The position numbers and the translations under genes are program-made. A DNA stretch of 7,821 nt, from the NCBI GenBank assembly GCA_016194625.1, contig JACQBB010000342.1, forward strand, positions 1 through 7,821. Reading direction: 5' to 3'. Positions 1 through 6,615 of the stretch are shown piece by piece. The DNA is from Elusimicrobiota bacterium. GTDB lineage: Bacteria > Elusimicrobiota > Elusimicrobia > UBA1565 > UBA9628. The notes below the pieces were generated by a model. It was not told the origin of the DNA, did not search any database, and saw nothing but the letters and a program-made list of their open reading frames with translations. The number at the start of each line of letters is the position of its first letter. Within the stretch, counting starts at the first letter, position 1.

Positions 1-192
1 ATCCTGACGCCGACCCAGCAGGCCAAGTTCGTCCTGGGCGCCGCGCACCGGATGAAGGCCCGGATGGAGGGCATGCGCGACCGCCGCGAGGGACGCCGCG
101 AGCGCCGCGAGAAGATGCGCGACGGCGACGGGGAGCGCGGCGAGCGCCGCGGACCGCCTCCGGAGAAGGACGCCGACGGCGACGACGACTGA
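1..192 (+). CDS. Spy/CpxP-like LTxxQ-motif protein, C-terminal fragment
   Basis: Reading frame 1 is open from the window edge to TGA at 190-192, giving the last 63 residues of a protein whose start lies outside. The visible part opens with ILTPTQQAKFVL, which matches the LTxxQ signature (Leu-Thr-Pro-x-Gln followed by a helix) of the Spy/CpxP/zinc-resistance family of periplasmic helical chaperones and metal or envelope stress sensors. After it comes a helix rich in Met, Arg and Glu (MKARMEGMRD), then a low-complexity tail of alternating Arg/Glu runs, a Gly-Pro-Pro-Pro stretch and an acidic end (DADGDDD). The tail is more charged than in Escherichia coli Spy or CpxP. Family placement rests on one short motif, and the signal peptide that would prove periplasmic location is not in the window. 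The reading frame itself is secure from its G/C third positions. A strong hairpin lies 23 bases after the stop. Confidence 0.6.
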   Translation: MLTPTQQAKFVLGAAHRMKARMEGMRDRREGRRERREKMRDGDGERGERRGPPPEKDADGDDD

Positions 193-215
193 CCGCGCCG
201 CCTCACGCTGGAACC

Positions 216-246
216 GGGGCGCGCCGCTCGACGAGCGGCGCGCCCC
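216..246 (+). terminator. GC-rich hairpin after the LTxxQ gene, probable terminator without a U tract
   Basis: Bases 216-228 (GGGGCGCGCCGCT) pair perfectly with 234-246 (AGCGGCGCGCCCC) around a five-base loop, CGACG. A 13-bp all-perfect stem just downstream of a stop codon is what a transcription terminator looks like in GC-rich genomes. The following bases (GACCCTGTTG) hold only scattered T residues, so this is not a textbook intrinsic terminator and it could instead act as an mRNA 3' stabiliser. The structure is seen directly; the function is inferred. Confidence 0.55.
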
Positions 247-354
247 GACCCTGTTGAACGCCCGCCGCCCTCCTCCTCGTCCATAAGAATTGGAAGTTTC
301 GTCGCGTCCTTCCCGCAGGACGGACCGATCGAGCGGAAAGCGAGGACAACGGAC

Positions 355-612
355 ATGATCGAAGAGAAGAAAGGCGTTCCGCCGTGGGCGTATTTCCTCG
401 GCGGGCTGGCCGCCGGAGCGACGCTGGGCGTGCTGTTCGCCCCGAAGAAGGGCAGCGAGCTGCGCGCGGACATCAAGGACTGGACGAAGGAGCGCGCCGA
501 GCAAGGGCGCGCGTTCGTGGAGAAGATCAAGAAGGAGACGCCGGCCGCGCTGGAGCACGCGAAGGAAGCGATCGCCGCCGTCAAGGAACGCGCTCATCTC
601 GTGAAGAGCTGA
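355..612 (+). CDS. YtxH domain-containing small membrane protein
   Basis: This 85-residue protein has one hydrophobic segment at about residues 10-28 (PPWAYFLGGLAAGATLGVLF), directly followed by APKKGSELR, the hallmark of the YtxH family (Gly/Ala-rich membrane segment, then APxxGxELR). Residues 35-85 are a charged Lys/Glu/Ala amphipathic helix, probably a coiled coil. Bacillus YtxH-type proteins belong to the general stress regulon, but their biochemical role is unknown, so only a single-pass, stress-related protein can be claimed. The ATG start is supported by a GAGGA ribosome site at 342-346 with eight bases of spacing. The length is typical for the family. It is followed after 17 bases by a 10-bp hairpin and then by the rhodanese gene on the same strand, so co-transcription is possible but would have to pass the hairpin. 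I see no convincing promoter hexamers in 247-341, which is only somewhat less GC-rich than its surroundings. Confidence 0.85.
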   Translation: MIEEKKGVPPWAYFLGGLAAGATLGVLFAPKKGSELRADIKDWTKERAEQGRAFVEKIKKETPAALEHAKEAIAAVKERAHLVKS

Positions 613-629
613 GCCGTCCGCTGGGTTCA

Positions 630-656
630 GCCCCCGGCCACGGCGCGGCCGGGGGC
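630..656 (+). terminator. GC hairpin between the ytxH-like and rhodanese genes
   Basis: Bases 630-639 (GCCCCCGGCC) pair perfectly with 647-656 (GGCCGGGGGC) around the seven-base loop ACGGCGC. The stem ends one base before the rhodanese ribosome site (GGGAGGA, 657-663), and no T run follows. It may be a leaky terminator for the upstream gene or a structure limiting access to the rhodanese ribosome site. The sequence does not decide between these. Confidence 0.45.
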
Positions 657-668
657 GGGAGGATCCCC

Positions 669-1157
669 ATGGATCCGCGCAGACCGCTCTCGTGGCTCGG
701 TCCCGCGGGCGTCCCGCTCGCGTTCGCCGCTTTCCTGCTCGCCTCGCCGTTCCTGAAGGTCCCCGAGCCGTCGCCGCCGCCGGCGGCCAAAGGCTCGCGC
801 TTCGAGGCGCTCGTCGCCCAGGCCCGCGCCCGCGTCCGCGCGACCACGGTCCGCGCCCTGCGCGCGCGCCGCGAGGGCGGCGCGCCGGACTTCTACCTGA
901 TCGACGTGCGCGAGGACCGCGAGTGGGCGGCCGGCCGCCTGCCCGGCGCGATCCATCTCAGCAAGGGCGTGCTCGAGCGCGACATCGAGAAGACCGTCCC
1001 CGACCCGGACGCCGAGATCGTCGTCTACTGCGGCACCGGCGGCCGCTCCGCGCTGGCCGCGGAGAGCCTCTCGCGCATGGGCTACACGCGCGTGTTCAAC
1101 CTAGAGGGGGGCGCCCGCGCCTGGTACGCCGAGGGGGAGCCCGTCGCCGTGAAGTAG
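669..1157 (+). CDS. Membrane-anchored single-domain rhodanese (sulfurtransferase)
   Basis: This 162-residue protein carries one rhodanese domain, the fold that passes a sulfane sulfur from a persulfide on an active-site Cys to an acceptor. The domain runs from about residue 55 to 160: DFYLIDVRE (74-82), then EWAAGRLPGAIHL (85-97, the usual GHIPGAIHL position), then the active loop CGTGGRS with Cys121 and Arg126 in CX4R spacing, and finally NLEGGARAWYAEG (144-156, the usual hGGxxaW end). Residues 12-29 are hydrophobic and precede a Pro-rich linker (31-39), so the protein is probably tethered by an N-terminal membrane anchor with the catalytic domain outside the cytoplasm. The ATG at 669 is chosen because GGGAGGA sits five bases upstream. 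The same frame stays open far upstream, but there it only shadows the ytxH-like gene. The physiological sulfur donor and acceptor cannot be read from the sequence. Confidence 0.85.
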   Translation: MDPRRPLSWLGPAGVPLAFAAFLLASPFLKVPEPSPPPAAKGSRFEALVAQARARVRATTVRALRARREGGAPDFYLIDVREDREWAAGRLPGAIHLSKGVLERDIEKTVPDPDAEIVVYCGTGGRSALAAESLSRMGYTRVFNLEGGARAWYAEGEPVAVK

Positions 1158-1165
1158 CCGGACGC

Positions 1166-1324
1166 CTACCAGCGCCGGGGCGAGCTCGCGCAGCCGTCCC
1201 GTCCGCGGAGCTTGCCCAGCGCGCACCAGCACGCGCCCGCGCCGCACGCCACCAGCGCGATCCCCAGCCCGAGCAGGGCCAGCGCGCCCGCCGAATCGCC
1301 TACGAACCGGTCGATGATGCCCAT
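1166..1324 (-). CDS. Small single-pass membrane protein, unrecognised
   Basis: A 52-codon reading frame runs from ATG at 1324-1322 to TAG at 1168-1166 and stops eight bases from the rhodanese stop on the other strand. Residues 13-36 (from GALALLGLGIALVACG onward) form a strong hydrophobic segment, preceded by a short polar start (MGIIDRFVGD) and followed by a basic, cytoplasm-like tail (KLRGRDGCASSPRRW). There are five Cys, three of them in ACGAGACWC (residues 26-34). Nearly all third codon positions are G or C (exceptions include GTA, GAT and GGA), which matches the neighbouring real genes. Against it: the only Shine-Dalgarno-like bases (AGGA) end one base before the ATG, which is too close, and I recognise no family. 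It could be a true small protein or the surviving 3' end of a longer broken gene, since the same frame stays open upstream without a start codon. Confidence 0.45.
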   Translation of the reverse strand: MGIIDRFVGDSAGALALLGLGIALVACGAGACWCALGKLRGRDGCASSPRRW

Positions 1325-1404
1325 ATCCTTGAGATGCGCGCGGGCCCCGAAGGATTCGGCCCTCCGGGCTATGTTGCAATCGGTTCGAAGCGGACCCCAT
1401 TTCT

Positions 1405-1448
1405 GGAGAGGTGGGTGAGCGGCTGAAACCGACGGTTTGCCAAACCGT
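1405..1448 (+). pseudogene. 5' half of a tRNA-Ser-like gene, 3' half not recognisable
   Basis: The bases follow the tRNA plan through the anticodon arm: 5' acceptor strand GGAGAGG (1405-1411), linker TG (1412-1413), D stem GGT (1414-1416) pairing with ACC (1428-1430), and a D loop with the conserved A14, GG and A21 (GAGCGGCTGAA). Then come G26 and the anticodon stem ACGGT (1432-1436) pairing with ACCGT (1444-1448) around the loop TTGCCAA. The GGAGAGG start, short D stem and this anticodon stem resemble bacterial tRNA-Ser(GCU), in which the loop is normally TTGCTAA. Here the anticodon reads GCC, a glycine anticodon, one base away. After 1448 I find no TTCRA T-loop and no CCTCTCC acceptor strand within the expected 50 bases, so this is most likely a truncated or decayed tRNA gene. 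It may be an old integration or deletion scar. Confidence 0.6.
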
Positions 1449-1493
1449 TCGGAAGAAGGCTGGTCGGCGATGTCCTGGACCTCCTGAACCTTA

Positions 1494-1595
1494 GCCCATC
1501 ATGTACGAAAGCTCGACCTCTTCCTTCGGCGTCGTCGCGCGCCCGGCGAACGCGGCGGCCGCCGGGAACAAGACCGCAAGTCGGAATTTTCGATA
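1494..1595 (-). pseudogene. Startless signal-peptide-like reading frame, possible gene remnant
   Basis: Between an in-frame TAA at 1598-1596 and TAA at 1493-1491 lie 34 open codons whose product contains KFRLAVLFPAAAAFAG, a basic residue cluster, hydrophobic core and small-residue cleavage-like site as in a secretory signal peptide. A short polar piece, TTPKEEVELSYMMG, follows. Most codons from Leu6 on end in G or C, as in real genes here. No ATG or GTG precedes the hydrophobic part, and the frame ends after only about 17 residues of putative mature protein. It is therefore either the decayed 5' end of a lost secreted-protein gene or chance. Low confidence. Confidence 0.2.
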
Positions 1596-1610
1596 TTAGA
1601 AATCGATAGA

Positions 1611-1619
1611 TGATAAAAT
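1611..1619 (+). promoter_or_regulatory. Extended -10 promoter element upstream of the antiporter/ClC pair
   Basis: TGATAAAAT gives an extended -10 (TG, one base, then TAAAAT, five of six matches to TATAAT). It sits at the end of the only clearly AT-rich patch before the antiporter gene (about 1585-1619). No good -35 hexamer is seen at 17 bases, which an extended -10 promoter can tolerate. Transcription would begin near 1626, leaving a leader of about 75 bases. Confidence 0.35.
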
Positions 1620-1637
1620 GCGGACTGTCGGCAAGGG

Positions 1638-1658
1638 TTCGGAGCGCCTCGCTCCGAA
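1638..1658 (+). other. Leader hairpin upstream of the antiporter
   Basis: TTCGGAGCG (1638-1646) pairs perfectly with CGCTCCGAA (1650-1658) around a three-base loop, CCT. If the promoter at 1611-1619 is used, the hairpin lies about a dozen bases from the 5' end of the mRNA and about 40 bases before the start codon. There is no T run, so it is more likely a 5' stabiliser or regulatory structure than a terminator. The role is unknown. Confidence 0.35.
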
Positions 1659-1699
1659 GGGCTTTCGGATGGTCGGGCCGCCATCCTGAGGGAAATCCC

Positions 1700-2863
1700 A
1701 TGCACGATCAGCAGCTCGTCGTCTTCCTGGCGGACCTCTTGGCGATCTTCTTGAGCGCCAAGATCTTCGGCGAATTGGCCGAGCGCCTCGGACAGCCTCC
1801 GGTCTTGGGCGAGCTCCTCGGCGGCGTGGTGCTGGGGTTCGGGCTCTTCAAGTTCTTCGACCCCGCCGACCCGGCACTCGCGCTCATGGCCGAGTTCGGG
1901 ATCGTCCTCCTGCTGTTCGAGACGGGGATCGACAGCGACCTGACGCGCCTGCTCAAGGCGGGCCCCGCCTCGTCGGCCGTCGCCGGCGCGGGCGTGATCC
2001 TGCCCTTCGCTCTCGGCTATGCCCTCATGAAGGCCATGGGCCGGGGGGGCATGGAAGCCGTGTTCGTCGGGGCGGCGCTCACGGCCACCAGCGTCGGCAT
2101 CACGGCCCGGGTCCTGAGCGACATGGGCAAGCTCGACCTGCCGGAAGCGCAGATCATCCTGGGCGCGGCCGTGATCGACGACATCCTCGGGATCATCATC
2201 CTTTCGGCGGTCCAGGGAGCGGCCGCCTCGGGCTCTTTATCCTGGGCGGCCGTCGCGCGCACGGCCTTCATGTCCGCGGCCTTCCTCGGCGCGGCGCTTT
2301 GGGCGGGGCCGCGGGTCTCGGAAGCCTTGGTGGGCTTGGTCCGCCGCATGCGGGGGCGCGGCATCTTGATCGTCCCGGCCGTGAGCTTCGCCCTCGCCAT
2401 GTCTCTGCTGGCCCATTCCTTCGGAACCGCCCTGATCGTGGGCGCCTTCACCGCCGGCGTCCTCCTGGCGCGGACCGACCGGCGGGAGGACATCCAGGGA
2501 GCGCTCAAACCCGTCGCCGACCTCTTCGTCCCGATCTTCTTCGTCATGGTCGGGGCGAAGGTCAGGCTCGATGCCTATGATCCATCCGTGGCGGGCAACC
2601 GCCCGATGCTTGTTCTGGCCTTCCTGCTGGTCGCGGTCGCCGTCTTGGGGAAAGTCGCCTGCGGCTGGGCGGCCCCGGGCCCGGGCTTGAGGCGATTCGG
2701 CATCGGCGCGGGGATGATCCCTCGGGGCGAGGTGGGACTGATCTTCGCGCAGATAGGACTGGCCTCCGGCGCGATCGACGCGCCGGTCTACACGGCCATC
2801 GTGGGCATGGTGATCGTCACGACCTTCCTGGCTCCGCCGCTCTTGAAGAGGGGCTTTGTCTAA
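1700..2863 (+). CDS. CPA2-family cation/proton antiporter (Na+/H+ or K+/H+)
   Basis: This 387-residue multi-spanning inner-membrane protein is of the monovalent cation:proton antiporter-2 type. Seen in order: GQPPVLGELLGGVVLG (31-46), the typical first re-entrant region; FGIVLLLFETGIDSDL (66-81), the family's LLLFxxGLxxDL block; TATSVGITARVLSDM (128-142); then AAVIDDILGIIILS (156-169) with the paired Asp160-Asp161 that bind the cation and proton, as in the NapA/NhaA-like electrogenic members (KefC-type proteins have Gln-Asp there). PRGEVGLIFAQIG (341-353) is the conserved late motif. No TrkA-N or other cytosolic regulatory domain follows, so this is the bare transporter, slightly short for the family. 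The start at 1700 is set by GAGGGA at 1688-1693 with six-base spacing. An in-frame ATG at 1610 would add 30 Arg-rich residues and lies inside the likely promoter. The ion preference (Na+ or K+) cannot be read. The 3' end overlaps the ClC gene by 8 bases. Confidence 0.88.
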   Translation: MHDQQLVVFLADLLAIFLSAKIFGELAERLGQPPVLGELLGGVVLGFGLFKFFDPADPALALMAEFGIVLLLFETGIDSDLTRLLKAGPASSAVAGAGVILPFALGYALMKAMGRGGMEAVFVGAALTATSVGITARVLSDMGKLDLPEAQIILGAAVIDDILGIIILSAVQGAAASGSLSWAAVARTAFMSAAFLGAALWAGPRVSEALVGLVRRMRGRGILIVPAVSFALAMSLLAHSFGTALIVGAFTAGVLLARTDRREDIQGALKPVADLFVPIFFVMVGAKVRLDAYDPSVAGNRPMLVLAFLLVAVAVLGKVACGWAAPGPGLRRFGIGAGMIPRGEVGLIFAQIGLASGAIDAPVYTAIVGMVIVTTFLAPPLLKRGFV

Positions 2864-4142
2864 CGCTTCTCCCCTGGAACCGGATCCGCGCGCGTCGATC
2901 CAAGACGCTCTCCGCCGTTTCGCGCGCGCGCAGCCGTTCGACCGCCGCCTGCTCCTGGCCGGAGTCGCCGTCGGCGTCGCCACGGGCCTGGCGGCGTACG
3001 GCTTCCATCTGCTCCTCGACGGTTTCACGGAATTCCGCGACCGTTTAGGCGATACCGGGCCGGTCATCCGCGTCCTGGCGGGCGTGCTCCTTCCGGCACT
3101 GGGCGGGCTGGCGTCCGGCTGGCTCACTCGTCGCCGCTTTCCCGAGGCGGCCGGGCACGGCGTCGCCGAGGTCGCGCGCGCGATCAACGAGAAGGACGGG
3201 CACATCTCCGCGCACGTGGCTTGGGTCAAGTCTCTGGCCTCGGCGGCGACGATCGGCCTGGGAGGTTCCGCGGGCCTGGAAGGGCCGATCGTGCAGATCG
3301 GCGCTTCCGTGGGTTCGTGGCTCGGGCGTTTTTTCGACGCGCCGCTACGGGACATGAAGACGTTCGTCGCCGCGGGCGCCGTGGGCGGCCTCTCCGCCGC
3401 GTTCGGGATCCCGCTGGCCGGAGTGTTCTTCACGATGGAGGTCATCCTGAAGGACTTCGCCAACGAGTCCTTTCCCGCGGTGGTCGTCTCCTCGGTGACC
3501 GGCGCCGTCGTGTCCCGGTCCCTGCTGCGCGGCCAGGTCATGGCGCCGCTTCTGACCTACGAGTGGCTGCACTCTCGCAATCTGATCCTCTATGCCGGCC
3601 TCGGTCTCGTCTGCGCCCTGCTGGGCCGCGCGTACTCCGAATCCATCCATCGCCTGGAGGTGACATTCGAGCGTTGGGAGAGGATTCCGGATTGGACGCG
3701 CCCCGGCGTGGGCGGCTTCCTGGTCGGGACTCTGTCGCTGGCCGCGCCGCGCGTCGCGGGCACGGGACGCGCGACCATCTCCGCCCTGCTGACGGGCCAG
3801 GCCTTCGGCTGGCGTGCGCCGGCGCTCGCCGTCTCCAAGCTGGCCGCGACGGCTTTGACGCTGGGTTCGGGCGGCTCCGGCGGCGCGCTGATGCCGACCT
3901 TGTTCATCGGCGCGGCGGCGGGCTCGGGCTGGGGCCAGCTGTGGTCGGGCCTCGGTCAGACCATCCCGGCGTCGGGAGCTTTCGCTCTCGCGGGACTGTG
4001 CGGCGTGTTCACCGCGGCCTTCTCCGCGCCGATCACGGGCATGATGATCGGCGTCGAGATGACGCGCGACTACGGCCTTCTCCTGCCGATCATGGTCTGC
4101 TGCGCGGTCTCCCACGTGGGCTCGCGCCGGCGGACGAGTTAG
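2856..4142 (+). CDS. ClC family voltage-gated-type chloride channel or Cl-/H+ transporter
   Basis: This 428-residue membrane protein has the three ClC anion-site motifs: AGHGVAEVARAI (99-110, replacing the usual GSGIPEV), GLEGPIVQIGASVGS (140-154) with the gating glutamate at Glu142, and GGSGGALMPTLFIGA (339-353). Gly-Ile-Pro-Leu-Ala-Gly (184-189) followed by FFTMEVILKDF aligns with the ClC-ec1 block holding Glu202 and Glu203; here Glu195 is kept but the proton-path Glu203 position is Val196, as in animal ClC channels. No CBS domains follow. The protein ends about 20 residues after the Q-helix region, without the SIYT-like Tyr segment usual near bacterial C-termini. The start is TTG at 2856, inside the antiporter's last codons, with GAGG at 2848-2851; no ATG occurs in the first 160 codons of this frame. 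Translation is probably coupled to the antiporter. Whether it acts as a channel or an exchanger, and for Cl- or another anion, is open. Confidence 0.88.
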   Translation: MSNASPLEPDPRASIQDALRRFARAQPFDRRLLLAGVAVGVATGLAAYGFHLLLDGFTEFRDRLGDTGPVIRVLAGVLLPALGGLASGWLTRRRFPEAAGHGVAEVARAINEKDGHISAHVAWVKSLASAATIGLGGSAGLEGPIVQIGASVGSWLGRFFDAPLRDMKTFVAAGAVGGLSAAFGIPLAGVFFTMEVILKDFANESFPAVVVSSVTGAVVSRSLLRGQVMAPLLTYEWLHSRNLILYAGLGLVCALLGRAYSESIHRLEVTFERWERIPDWTRPGVGGFLVGTLSLAAPRVAGTGRATISALLTGQAFGWRAPALAVSKLAATALTLGSGGSGGALMPTLFIGAAAGSGWGQLWSGLGQTIPASGAFALAGLCGVFTAAFSAPITGMMIGVEMTRDYGLLLPIMVCCAVSHVGSRRRTS

Positions 4143-4174
4143 GGCGCCGCCCGCGCCTCGGGTTCGAGCTCGTT

Positions 4175-5790
<1,616 letters not shown>

Positions 5791-5794
<4 letters not shown>

Positions 5795-6615
5795 CGCGGC
5801 CTCCCTTCCGGGGGCGCGCCGCCGGCGGGTCGTCGGGAGAGTCGTTCGAGCAGGGGATCCACCAGCCGCCGGCTGGGAAGGATGTATTGGGCGGCCGAGC
5901 TCTTCACTCGCCCGATGCGAACCGTCAACGCCCGGGGCCCGATGGTCGCGAACGCCTCCTCGTCGGTGGCGTCGTCGCCGACGAAAACGGCCGTCCAGGC
6001 GCCCGGGAGCGCGCGCCGGATCGCCCGCAGGGCGTGCCCCTTGTCCCACGGGACGTCGCGCCTGACGTCGAACGTCTTCTTTCCGTGGAGCACGCGGAAC
6101 CGCTTCCGGAACGCGAGGAGGCGGGCGCGCATCCTCGCCCGAAGGCTCTCGTGATGCCGCGCGTGGACGCCGCGGTAATGGACGGCGAAGCCCAGGCGCT
6201 TATGCTCGATCATCAACCCGGGGAAGTCCCGGAGGTCCTCCTCGAAATCCAGGCGGATCGAGCGGCCGACGCGGGCGGCCCGGGGATGCGCCCAACGGAT
6301 GCCCGGGCCGTCGATCTCAAGTCCGTGATTCCCGGCGTAGTAGATCCCCGGCAGGCCGACGCGGCTCTTCACGTCGTCGAGGGCGCGGCCGCTGATGATC
6401 GCGACCTTCGTGTCGGGCCGCTTGATCAGCAGCGTCAGCAGGCGGCGCGTCTTTTCGGCGAGGACCGCCTGATCGGGAGTCGCGACGATCTCGGAGAGGG
6501 TCCCGTCGAAGTCGAGCGCGATCAGGAGCCGCGTCCGGGAAAAGTCGGCCTCGGACAAGCGCGCCAGCAGGCGCCGCCACTGCCCGGAGACAGGGGAACG
6601 GTCCGCCCCGCTCAT
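5791..6615 (-). CDS. otsB: Trehalose-6-phosphate phosphatase
   Basis: This 274-residue HAD-superfamily phosphatase converts trehalose-6-phosphate to trehalose. Motif I is LDFDGTL (34-40) with nucleophile Asp35 and Asp37, followed by the OtsB-typical SEIVATPD (41-48). Motif II is IISGR (73-77). GNHGLE (95-100) begins the cap region with the trehalose-phosphate contacts, Lys192 in WDKGHAL (190-196) is motif III, and FVGDDATDEEAF (211-222) is motif IV with the Mg-binding acidic residues. All catalytic residues are present and the length is normal for a single-domain OtsB. The ATG at 6615-6613 is preceded by GGAGG (6628-6624) with eight-base spacing and overlaps the otsA stop as ATGA. The stop TGA overlaps the treS GTG. 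The C-terminus is an Arg/Pro/Gly-rich tail (RRPAGGAPPEGRPR), unconserved and encoded where the treS ribosome site lies. Confidence 0.93.

Larger units (their letters stand above)
1325..1699. other. Gene-poor interval between the small ORF and the antiporter
   Basis: I find no intact gene in this stretch. It contains the 5' half of a tRNA-Ser-like gene (1405-1448), a minus-strand startless reading frame that looks like a signal peptide (1494-1595), an AT-rich patch with an extended -10 element (about 1585-1619), a leader hairpin (1638-1658) and the antiporter ribosome site GAGGGA (1688-1693). The remaining bases, for example 1325-1404 and 1449-1493, show nothing I can name. Base composition is patchier than in the flanking genes, consistent with an old breakpoint or decayed sequence. 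Confidence 0.5.

Noticed and set aside
254..290. TTGAAC and TAAGAAT as a promoter for the ytxH-like gene.
   Set aside because: The spacing is about 24 bases, far from 17, and neither hexamer is a good match when shifted.
384..668. Long in-frame extension upstream of the rhodanese start.
   Set aside because: It runs out of frame through the ytxH-like gene and is Arg/Gly-rich shadow sequence; the true start has a clear ribosome site at 657-663.
1379..1395. GGTTCGAAG resembling a tRNA T-loop just upstream of the tRNA half, as if the gene were permuted.
   Set aside because: Only three of five T-stem pairs form and no acceptor strand complementary to GGAGAGG follows, so it is probably coincidence.
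1432..1448. Perfect palindrome ACGGTTTG-C-CAAACCGT that looks like a repressor operator.
   Set aside because: It is exactly the anticodon stem and loop of the tRNA-like sequence at 1405-1448, which explains the symmetry better.
1610..1699. Upstream ATG at 1610 that would lengthen the antiporter by 30 residues.
   Set aside because: It lies within the likely promoter, lacks a ribosome site, adds an Arg-rich stretch foreign to the family and includes the leader hairpin. The ATG at 1700 has GAGGGA at ideal spacing.
5795..6049. Extension of the treS frame 85 codons upstream to 6049.
   Set aside because: It overlaps otsB out of frame and encodes Arg/Pro-rich shadow sequence; homology to TreS begins exactly at the GTG at 5794.
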